A stretch of DNA of 64,000 nt. It comes from Arbacia lixula (lineage: Eukaryota > Echinodermata > Echinoidea > Arbacioida > Arbaciidae). Both the position numbers and the translations under genes were made by a program. Where the stretch lies: positions 6,429,763-6,493,762 of the forward strand of contig OZ022596.1 in the NCBI GenBank assembly GCA_963669155.1, given 5' to 3'. Below, in pieces: positions 46,466-58,000 of this stretch; position 1 is the stretch's first letter, and every line of letters begins with the position of its first letter. Under the pieces are notes generated by a model. The model was given only the letters and a program-made list of their open reading frames with translations, made no database searches and had not been told where the DNA came from.

Positions 46466-48942
46466 TTGTTATTGTCGTTTTCTATAGCTTACAGAAAAAA
46501 GGCATTCGGAACTTATAGGTGATATACCTTGCCAGGTCTATCGGCCTTTGTCAATCACCCAAATGTACTGCAATTTCGTTTGGCTGTAAACGAGTTTTAG
46601 AATCGGATAGTTGAATATCGATTGTGTGCAATGCAATGAGGGGGAAACTACCGAAACACCCATCTTAACCCACTTCTTGTTTAGTTGGAGATCTCAACCA
46701 CCGAAACCATCGAAACCCTAGAGCCCCCCCCCCCCCCCCCCCTTTAACCCATCCCCTCCCCCCTTCCTCGATCCACCACGTACTGCGAAAGGAAATTATC
46801 AATGCGAGCTACTGCTGAGTACAGAGGACGTGCATGATCAGGTGTTTTATGTGTTACGATTTAATAATACGAATATGATCTTTTCATCTTCCCTAATTCT
46901 TCATAACCCCCACCCCGAACACCCACCCCAAAAGAACAAAACCACCATCACCATGCACTAACACCTATCCCAACACTTATCCCATTGTTCTGGTTGAGTG
47001 ATATTTACCCCTCTTGCATGAGTTTGAAACTTTAAACCCCCATTTATTTTTGTGAAAAAATAAAACTCTGGATATTTTGACAAAGATGTAACATGAGATG
47101 TAAACATAAGAAGTCATTTTCGTGTCATGGTTGAGTGAATACACTTTAAAAATCGCACAAGAAATGCCAAAATGTACTGTTAAAACAGAATAAACAATCA
47201 CCCTTGTGACTTTTGAAAAGTCACATTTTTGCCTTTAGCGTTTGCTCACTCATGCATGAAAGTTAGCCAATAAGTATAGCAAAACCCCTACCAAATCATT
47301 TTGTCCATAACCTCCTGGTTAAAAAGTTATGCGGTTGAGAATAAGGGGAACCTCCTTTTTTTGTTGTGTTATTATAGTTTCAGCTAGTGATGAGCGTACC
47401 ATTTCAATGCAGTGGGCATTGCACCTGTTGCGATGCTCAGCCTGCGAAGCTTCGAACGAGGTTAGCCTGACTTTCTAGCGTCTCGGCACGTTTTAAACAA
47501 TCATATAATCATATAATAATACAATATAGCCAGGATCTGATTGCAGTGGTTAAGAATACATTTCAAAATTGTTGTCCAGCTCAAGCTACTGAATAAAAAA
47601 GAGGGTGATAAAGTGAATAGTCATAATTTTATGATCGATTACTAGATTGCACTTTTCAGCCACATGGAAGCCAGGCTATCATGGGTCGACGACTGCATGC
47701 ACGCTGTATACGTGTTTATCGAGCTCTCTGTTTTCTGTTTCTGTCGGCCAGTCGTCGTAAAGAAAGTCCTCGAAAAATAAAAAAAGGTGAGAAATTCATG
47801 ATGAATTACACAGGTCCAGATAAACATTTTATGTTGAGCATCTGAGCACATTAATGACAACTAATATAGAAGCCAGCAGACCATTACTGTAACGTCAGAA
47901 AGCAAAACGGGACGATCGACCCCGTCACAAATGCTGGTGCCTTGCCGCCGTCCTCCAGCCCAGCCGCGCCGGTCGGCCCGGCTGGGCTGGTAGGCTGGAC
48001 GGGTACACGCTATGTTGGGCTGTTTGGTGTACAACGGTGGCCGTTCTTAAGTCAGTGAGAGTTAACTATCGTTTAAGTGTTATTAACCCCAGTGCTCCGC
48101 AATTTTCAAACCAGCGCTCACAACCCCAAATGAGATTATTTTGGGGTACCCAGCCTCTACTAGAATTTTTAAAGTTCAATCTCTGACTCTGCAGCTCTGA
48201 CTGTTGACTGTGTGTGTTGCATGTGTCTCCACTGCCATGGAAATGTTGCATCATACTTTCCTAGACGCAAGTGCATGCAATGTTTAATGTGGTAGGAATA
48301 GTTTCTTCAGAGATGAATAAGCAAATTTTAGTAAAATTGTTCTTAAACAAACAACATTTCTCCAAGGAATTTCCACAAATATCTTGAATCAATAGCTAAA
48401 CAATTAAACTGCTGATTTCACACATCAATTAGAATGAGGTGGGCCTACTTTTAAAAGCAAGCTGACAGTAGTAAGGTACATTTCTGGTCGGGAACTAGGC
48501 ATACATGTATGGCATGGCAGCCGTCAGCCATTGTCTAGATCCGCTGAGATTGCCTCTTGCTCCTCTGAATGATTAATGCAGTTAACAAAAAGTTGTCTCT
48601 GTTTCACTGGGAGGCACAAAACACTCAATTTATATAACACTTTGCATTAATTGTATTGTGCTAGAATGCATCAGTGGTGTGTAAGGAATTAACATTGGAA
48701 GATGAGTGGACCACAGGTATTAAGTTGCGTTACTCCTACCCTGGCAGCCCTTTTACATGCATCCAAGCATTATGTGTATCACTAGTGCTTGGGATGAATC
48801 ATGTTTCTATATAAATTAAAGTAATAATTATCATTTCTTCTCTGTTAAATCCACCTCAAAGTTGGCTGGGCAGCTGGATGTACATGCAGATAGACGACCA
48901 AACACACGGACAGCCAGCCGAACAAACAGACAAACAGACACT
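46466..48942. other. region upstream of MRI1
   Basis: It contains a poly-C run near 46,725, a half copy of the 8.2-kb palindrome family at about 47,215-47,340, and a GC-rich segment near 47,930-48,010. No coding sequence was recognised. The MRI1 promoter should lie in the right part, but no core element stands out. Confidence 0.4.
47955..47998. promoter_or_regulatory. GC-rich inverted repeat upstream of MRI1
   Basis: CCAGCCCAGCCGCGCCGG faces CCCGGCTGGGCTGG, a strong GC stem in otherwise AT-rich DNA, about 950 bp before the MRI1 start. It may be part of a promoter CpG patch. That role is inference only. Confidence 0.3.
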
Positions 48943-49007
48943 ATGACTGAGCCAGACACTTCCCCTGCGCAGAAAAGAGCCAAGATGGGAACCCTGGAGG
49001 CGGTCAG
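48943..49007 (+). CDS. MRI1: MRI1 exon 1
   Basis: ATG at 48,943 opens [20 protein letters not shown], then VR across the splice (donor GTAAAA, phase 2). The part from the second Met, [12 protein letters not shown], lines up with the usual MRI1 start. So there is either a 14-residue basic extension, or translation begins at the second ATG (48,985). The first ATG is kept here because the frame is open from it. Confidence 0.8.
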
Positions 49008-52000
49008 GTAAAAATTGGATTGTCTGACACTTTGGAGTGCATTCTGCCAACTCAGTGAACTCACCACACTGAGTGTATAGGAACAAGATGTCCCACCAGG
49101 GATGTGTTATGGAAGGATAGGAAGCAACTTTCTTTCTTTGAACCCATGTGCAAAGCCGCTGAAGAGTTATGGTGTTCTCAACAGATGCTGTTCAGGTGTT
49201 TGAACAGTTATGAACATGATTGTGTGGCAACGGTTTCTCAGAGAGAACAAAAGAAATGTACAGTCTCATTTTGCTTGTCCCGTTCTGTTAATGACATTAA
49301 TACTTCCATGAGCACAACAAGGTATCAGCAAACACAAATAAACAAGTTTTTCAAGTGAAATATCTCTGCTTCATGCAAACACACACAAACGTTGTTAATG
49401 ATAACACACAGCTTAATATATCATTTTGAGGGTGGTTGAGTCTCCCAAATGCACAAGTTGTCGGAAAGTGGAAAAATTGGTCAATTTTGTAATTAATACA
49501 AATATTTTAATGATTCCTCAATACTTTTCGAAACAAAAGCAGAGTATTAGGATCTGTCATTATCTGCCGTTAACTTCCTTATAGTTTGCAAACGAATTTG
49601 TCAAAAACAAAACGTCGACAGACAAATGGGAAATTAAAGAAATTTCTTTTCAAGTTGACATCAGCTAAATGTCGGCTCGGCACATGGAACATCAAAGCAT
49701 TGCCATGATTATGGGATTCTCTTGACATTCATGAGCACGCTTTAGAACCCATACAGATGTTTGAATGTATTATGCTCGAGTTTCTACTCCTTCCTATAAC
49801 ACTTCCCTGGTCCCACAATGCACCAGGCGTCTCATGTTTGCTGTCTGTCTAGTGTAACAATGTATAAGACAGGAAGTGGGTGTGAATGCAAACATATGCA
49901 GCACTGTGCATTACAGGATAACTTCTCCTTATTTAGAGAATTGTGTACATTCATTGTTAAGTGTTATAAATAACGTCCGATTAAGAGACAATATTGGTTA
50001 TGCTAAATATGTTACTCATTGCGGCGCACTAACTGAAATCTGCTCAGAAATGGTCCAATACTAATAGCCGTTGTATCCGGGTACTTGACCAACAAAAGAC
50101 CGTTGACCATTGTTGGTCAATGTTAAGTATTGAATGAAGACTACAGGCTGTAGCTTCAAGGCACCTTGTACGCATGCGCGGGAGAGTTCAAACATGGCGT
50201 TTATTAAACCAGACACTACTTAAGATCTCTGTGCAGATTATCTCATTATTATGTTGTCCACACAAGAACTCATAACATAAGAACATAACATTTTGGCGAC
50301 GAGGATGGGATACATCAAAATGAGATTAATTAGGAATTTCTGTCCAGTGACTAAACTGCACATCGGACAACTTTGGAAGTTGACCGCGGACATTGGATCA
50401 TCAGCCGCTGAGCAGCCATAGCTTAGCACACACGGTCAACACCACAGCCCGCACAGAGAACGCAATGCAATGGTAAACACACTGCAAGCCAGCAGTATTA
50501 CGCACGTCCACTGTGGATGGAGCACTCGCAGCCGCAAGCCCAGTCACGGAGATCTGGTATAAACAGCACAGTGCCAGAACCAAGCCTCAGCCATTGCATC
50601 GATAGTTCGCACGTTTACGAAATGGACGCTATGCCGTAGGTGCATGAGTAAGTGAATAACGCCAGTTAAAGTCACTCAAATTCAAAAGACGCTTTGCTGT
50701 AAAAGAAAAGGGCTAATTATCATACTTGTGAAGTGAGAGAGGCTCGTTTTAATATGAACGCTTTGCTGTAGCCTCCCACTGACATATCGATGGTAATCGA
50801 TGCATAGTTTCTAGACTAAGCCAAGTCTAGACCAGCCTAAACGGGGCCTAAGTTTAAGGACGCTTCGCTGATACCTCGAAGTTAATGATTTTCACGCCAA
50901 CAAAATTATGACGGGTGAGAGAAGCTAAATCATTAAATGGACGCTTCGCAGAAGCCTCACGCCGTTCATGCCTAGCCCTTGTTCATGTTGTTGAGACCTA
51001 GACTAGAAAGTCTAAGACGCGTCTGCAGCTCATGAATAGCCCCGCCTGTCGTTGATGTTCTACATCTTTACTTAATTGGAGCCGACTTCACGCCGAAGTC
51101 TTCACGCCAGCAAACCGAGCAGCAAGTGACAGTGTGAATATTGTACACAAGCCTAGGATCAAGCGGAGGATCCAGCATAGGGTTTCAGCCAAGCCCAGCC
51201 AAGCAACAAGTCCAGTTCCAAGTCGACAAGAAAGGACGAAGTTGTAGCGCCCAGCCTATCAGCAAGCCCAAGCCCAAGCCCAATGAAATAAATAAAGACA
51301 CAAACATATGGACAAAGACTTTAATCATTTGGACTTATGAACTGTACTCTAAGTTGATGAATGCAAGAAGGACTAAAGTTAGTCCAGGTCCAGTTTGCGA
51401 AATTTATTAATGTTGTAGATGTGTGTGGTCTATATAAATAGCAGACCTAAAGTACAGGTGAATTTATGCATGATACTCATTATGTTCTAACCTTAATAGG
51501 TCCAGGTCTTGATAGTCTAAGACTAAGTAATGGTCCCAGACTATCGAGAGTTCCAAGCCACGGATCAATGTCATTGTAAGTAATGTGCCATATGATTATA
51601 CATTACTCGCTTCGTTGATTGCTGCAGTGTAACAGCATACACTGTTCTTGTATTGGTTCAAGTAGGTCGTTTAGATAGCCCTAGACCCTTCACAGGACCA
51701 GGCCCGAGATAAACTAAGCCAAGTTTAAGCCAGTAGGACCAGGTCTAAGCAGTTATAAGACCACATAGCTGGTCCAAGCCTAAGCCAGTAGGACCAGGTC
51801 TAAGCAGTTATAAGACCACATAGCTGGTCCAAGCCTAACCAAGTAGGACTAGGTCTAAGCAATTACAGGACCATATGCAAGTCCAAGCCTAAGCAGGTAT
51901 AAGACCAGCTCAAGGAGTTACAGGTGTAAGCCTAGCAAGTAAAGAGGACCAAATCTTAATACTGATAGGACCAAATTGCAGGTCCAGGTCCAAGCAGTTC

Positions 52001-55000
52001 TAGGATAAGATAGGTCTGAGTTGGTCCAAGACTTCGTAATTAGGAACAGATCTATACAGGTAGGACCAAACCCCTTTTGTTGCTATTCTGTTGAATAGTT
52101 ACAGCCTTACACTGTACTATAGTTTAGTGTAGCCCCTCATGAAGAGTTTTCATTGTTGATACAGTATTGGACTACAGCTAGTCCAAGCTACATGTACTTT
52201 GTGTGTACACATGCAGTTGATGCTTGTATATCTAGCTTTGAGTGTACTGACGCCCATTGTACTTTATGAGCAAATAAGCTTTGTTCTTTATATGCACAGT
52301 CACAGTCAAGTAGTTTGAATTTGTACAATACCAAAACTCAGAAGTATGGCAAGCCATCATATTGGTAATGTTCCCAAATTGGGAGATGGGTACAATTTTG
52401 ATGAGTGGCTAGAACTGTTAGAAGCATGGTTTGACGCTAACAGTATACAGGATGAGGGAAAAAAGAGAGCAATATTTTTGACGAATTTAGGGAGCAAGAG
52501 CTACCACACCCTGCGCGCTCTCTTGCAGCCAAATAAACCTACAGATCAAACATACACAGTATGTAAAGACACGCTGAAATCACACTTCGCACCGAAGCCT
52601 ACAGAGATAGTGCAGCGATACAGATTTTACATGTGCATCCAAAAACAAGATCAGTCCATACCGCAATTTGTTGCAAATTTGCGCCAGTTAAGTGAAGGAT
52701 GCAACTTTAAAGAATTGGACAACATGATCAGGGATCGCTTGGTTGTAGGTTGCCGAGATGTCACAATTCAACGAAAACTGTTAAGTGACCCATCACTAAC
52801 TTTCAAGCATGCACTGGAAACCGCCACAGCCATGGAGGTTGCAAACCAGGATGTTGAAAAGCTCAAAGTATTGAGCAAAGGGACCGAGTCACCTACAGTT
52901 CAGAAACTGCAAGGCAGAAGCCAGCATAAACCAAACGTGTCTTCTTCATCGCATCAGAAAATGCATCACAAACAGAAGCAGGACACGAAAGGAAAGCCCA
53001 GCTTTAAGAAACAAGATAAACAAGGAGTCCCTGCCTCAAGATGTTGGAGATGTGGTTCCGGTGACCACGCCCCGTCAGCATGCAGATTCAAGAATGAAAA
53101 ATGCTTACTATGTTCCGCCATGGGTCATACTCGAAGCCAGTGTGAGAAGATCAAGCAGTACAGATCTAGGAAGAAAGCGGCACACCACCTGGATGGTGAT
53201 GAGAACGAAGATCTGCCAGATAGTGAACTCAGACACATCAGGGATGGAACTGTAAATAAGATGGCAAGGTACAGTGAACCATTTCAAGCAAGCCTAAAGT
53301 TAAATGGAATCCAAGTTGACTTAGAAATTGACACAGGAAGCCCCTGGACGATGATGTCGCAGCAAGAATTCAAGAAACTGGGACACCATGCTGATATGAA
53401 GCAAACCAACGTTTCCTTGAGAACATACACAGGCTCTACAGTACCAGTCGTTGGGGAAGCAATGGTAGAAGTCCAGTTCGTTGACGACCAACCACCAAAG
53501 AAGTTGCCCCTTCTTGTTGTCGAGAAAGGCGTTGCATTACTTGGCAGAGACTGGATGCAAGCAGCACCTGATGGATTCTTGCAGAATCGCCTTAACCTTT
53601 CATTGGATGTTTCCAACGCCACAGAAGCTGTACACAAGGTACAAGCTACCTTACAAGATGTGCTAACACAACACAAGCAAGTGTTTGACTGTACAAGAGT
53701 TGGTAAACTGGAAGGTTATAAAGCAAAGGTGCATCCTCAGGAAGATGGAGACAAAGCGCCGTTCTTCAAAGCTGCACCAGTCCCTTATGCAATGCGTCAG
53801 AAAATCGACGAAGCCATTGATGAGCTGTTGGACCAAGGTGTACTTGAACCGGTCAAGTATGCTGATTACGCCTGTCCGATAGTGGTGGTGAAGAAGCCAA
53901 ACGGGAAAGTCCGCATCTGTGGCAATTACAAACTGACGGCCAATAAGGCACTTCAAGTCGAACACTATCCAATCCCTTCGCTCCAGGATATGCTCCAGGA
54001 CTTGGGTGGAGGTAAGCGATTTAGCAAGCTCGACTTGTCGCATGCTTATCATCAGATAGAGTTGGATGAAATGGCAAGGAGGTACACCACGATCAATACG
54101 CATAGAGGTCTTTTTCAGTATACCAGGTTGCCCTTTGGCATCGCAACAGCCCCAGCCCTCTTTCAGAGAGTTATGGAATCTCTTCTAGCTGACATACCAA
54201 TGTGTCGCCCCTACCTTGACGATATTATCGTAAGCGGGAAGACAGATGATGAGCACATAGCCAACTTGCAAGCTGTACTACATCGTCTTGAGAGTAATGG
54301 ACTTCGACTGAAAAGGGAAAAGTGTGAGTTCATGATGGACTCAGTGGAGTTCCTGGGCCACAAGCTGGACCATCAAGGAATCAGCCCGCTCGCAGACAAG
54401 ATCGAAGCCATAAAGAAGACACCAAGACCCCAGAACCAGAGTCAGCTACAAGCATATCTAGGTCTTCTTGGCTACTACAGGAAATTCATACCAAATCTGA
54501 CAAAGGAGATTGCCCCACTCACAACACTGTTGAAGGCAGAGTACGCTTCAGAGCCAAAGAAGCGTGGAGGTCGGAACAAGCCAGATCCAAAGCTTAGGTG
54601 GGGAAGAGACCAAGAACGAGCCTTCCAGAGATCGAAGGAACTTGTCCAGAGCGACACAGTTTTGACGCACTATGACCCAAGCAAGCCGTTATTGTTGCAA
54701 TGTGATGCAAGCCCCTACGGTCTAGGTGTAGTCATCAGCCATGTTGGACCAGACGGTCTAGAGCAGCCCATTTCCTTCGCCTCGCGTACCCTTTCCAAGA
54801 GTGAAGCAAATTATGCTCAATATGAAAAGGAAGGACTCTCAATCATTTTCGGTCTCAAGAAATTTCATAAGTACTTGTACGGACGACGATTTACGATCGT
54901 AACAGACCACAAGCCGCTGTTAGGAATATTCGGTGACAGTAAGCCCGCAAGTCCGATGGCCTCTGCACGGTTAGCCAGATGGCACATGATCCTATCAGCA

Positions 55001-58000
55001 TACGAGTACGACATCATACACAAGGAAGGTAAACAGCACCAGAATGCTGACGCCCTGTCACGCCTACCCTTGACAGATGATCAAACAGTGTGGTCGCACC
55101 AGAGCCTTTCAGACTTGGATGAGCAGCTTCCAGTTCAAATCAATATGCTTGATATTGACACTAGACCCGTAGAAGCAGATGAGGTCAAGAGATGTACCAA
55201 AAGAGATCCTGTTCTCTCAAGAGTGATGGCAAACATCATGAATGGATGGCCAAACCCCAAGAACGTTCCACCAGAGCTCAAAGTCTATGCTCAAAAGAAA
55301 GAAGAACTGTCAATTGAGGACGACATAGTACTTTGGGGACATAGAGTGGTCATTCCAGACAACCAGGAAATGAGACAAAGGATCATTGATGAGCTTCATG
55401 GGACTCATCCAGGCATTGTCAAGATGAAAGCACTAGCAAGATCCTATGTGTGGTGGCCAGGCATTGACAAGAATTTGGAGGAGAAGGTGAAGACCTGCCC
55501 AACCTGTCAGGAGCACCAACGCAGCCCACCGCCTGCACCAATACACCCATGGGAATTCCCAGAACGACCCTGGAGTAGGATTCACATCGATTATGCCTAC
55601 ATCGATAACCAGAACGTGCTGATTGTTGTTGACGCCTATACCAAGTGGATAGAAGCTGTCAGAGTAGCCAATGCCACTGCAGCTGCCACAGTCACTGCCA
55701 TGCGACGCCTCTTCGCAACATATGGTATTCCAGAGACGGTCGTAAGTGACAACGGCACCCAGTTTGTCTCGGAAGAATTCACAAGCTTCCTGTTCAGCAA
55801 CAATGTAGAGCATGTTCAGACAGCTCCCAAACACCCTGCCAGCAATGGCCTGGCTGAGAGAGCTGTACAAACTGTGAAATGTGGAGTGAAGAAAACCAGT
55901 GGAACATCTTTGGAGATGCGCATCCAGGTTTTTCTGATGACCTATCGGATAACTCCTCAAGGAACTACCATGAAAACCCCAAGTGAACTGATGTTCAAAA
56001 GGAGGATCAGAAGTAGAATGGACCATGTCCGTCCAAACCTGCACAAGTCTGTTCAGAAACAACAATCTGCAATGAAACGATCAGCAGACAAGCACTCGAA
56101 GATGAGACAGTTCAGGTTAAATGACACTGTCCTGGTAAAGAACTTTGCAGCAGGACCTACATGGCTCAGAGGGAAAGTGACCGAAACACTCAATGAGGTC
56201 ATGTACATAATAGAGCTACAGGATGGTAGAGAGGTACGCCGCCACGTGGATCACATACGACATTACACTCCATCGGGTGAAGATGATCGTTCCAGACAAG
56301 AAATGCTGCATCAGGATACCAATCCACAACCAGAGATTTTGACTCGACAGGCACGGTATCCAAGCCAAATAGAAAATCCTATAGCGGTACCTACAACTAG
56401 TGAACCCCTGAGCTCAAATACTGAACAATCTAGCACTGATACTGCAATAATATCAGAACCTGCCCAATCAGAGTCATTGAATGACTCTAGAGGAGCTGTT
56501 GCTCCAGACATAGTAAATCCTGAGAATGTCATGTCAGGGAGGAGAGTGTCAACTCGGAAGTCAACGACACCCTCAAAGTTCAAGGATTTCATTGTGTATC
56601 ATTAAAATGCAAACACATAAACAACTACCTATTGATAGTGATATAGGAAAACATGAGATTTTAGGCAAAAGTCATAATTGGTTGATAGTGTTATATTGGA
56701 TACACAGCCAAGTTAAAGGCTGTATGGTTTAAAGAAAAAAGTGATTACGTAAGCAGTGTTACAAGTATACAATGGTAACTGAATTAAGATTAGCAATTAT
56801 GAGTTGTAAGTGAATTACTACATGACTGAATAGTAATTCATGTTCATTGGTATACATGTATTTAGTTTAAAAAAAAAAAAAAAAGAAGAAAGAAGGAAAT
56901 ACATTAGGTATGCATTTAACAGATTAGACAAGTGTCTTTAAGTAAAACTTACAATTGAGTGGAAGATAGAAAATAGGATTAAGTTTTACACAGGCAGATA
57001 GAAATACAGTTTAATCGGTTGAGAAGGACACTAAGAATGACACATTCACAAAGTGTTATATTGTTGAAGCTTGTTTATTAGAGTTAAATGAATAGGAAAC
57101 AACTGTTGCACTGAATTATACATAAGTCTGAGATTGGTTACAATTGTCAGTCAAGGTATAGAATTACAGCCACATTATATGAGTTGTGATCACTATTAAT
57201 TGAAGAAGTGTATACTCATTTGATGAAGGTACAATAATTAGGCAAATTCATTTTATAGCATGATAAAGTGCATATTAACGGTTTAATTTGCTACAGCTGA
57301 ATTAAGGTTTTGTAAGAATTGCTCAGCTTGAAACTTCAATATAAGTGTGAAGCTTGCAATTGAATTTAAAGTGGTTACAGAATAGTTGTGTTAGAGGATA
57401 ACATTACAATTACAGCCATATGAGAAAACAGAATATGTAAACTCCAGCCAATTGATAGTTTACCGGTGTAACAAAATGAGAAGTTATTTGTAAATAGCCA
57501 CAAGGTTAAAATGGTTTTGATGATTTAACCAAATAAATTGTTATGTAAGGTTTTGCCTATTACAATAGCTACATAAGGATAATTGTAATTTGCATGCAGT
57601 GTTCTTGTTTTAACATGCATTACTTTGGTAGTGTAAATGGCTAATTTTAGAGCAGTATAATTTAGCAGAGCGTGCTCCCAATTAAAGGGGGAGGAATGTT
57701 AAGTATTGAATGAAGACTACAGGCTGTAGCTTCAAGGCACCTTGTACGCATGCGCGGGAGAGTTCAAACATGGCGTTTATTAAACCAGACACTACTTAAG
57801 ATCTCTGTGCAGATTATCTCATTATTATGTTGTCCACACAAGAACTCATAACATAAGAACATAACAGTCAAGTACCCGGATACGCCAGCTATTAGTATTG
57901 GACCATTTATGAGCAGATTTCAGTTAGTGCGCTGCACTGACCATAGCATATTTAAACCCCTACTTACTACAATTTTGTATCACACCTGACGAAGTGTTGC

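Larger units (their letters stand above)
50121..57866 (+). mobile_element. Ty3/Gypsy LTR retrotransposon, Mag/SURL-like, looks whole
   Basis: The element is 7,746 bp. LTRs of 170 bp (50,121-50,290 and 57,697-57,866) begin TGTT and end AACA and look identical, so the insertion is recent. The host sequence GTCAA is duplicated at 50,116-50,120 and 57,867-57,871. A tRNA-Ser-type primer site follows the 5' LTR and a purine tract precedes the 3' LTR. One long gag-pol reading frame runs 52,346-56,605. The order protease, reverse transcriptase, RNase H, integrase is that of Ty3/Gypsy. No chromodomain or envelope frame was seen. Placement in the Mag/SURL group is from general resemblance and the primer type, not from a tree. 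No breaks were seen. It lies in MRI1 intron 1, same strand as the gene. Confidence 0.9.

Noticed and set aside
53284-56592. Several - strand and alternate frames of 60-210 codons inside the LTR element
   Set aside because: Shadows of the long gag-pol frame.
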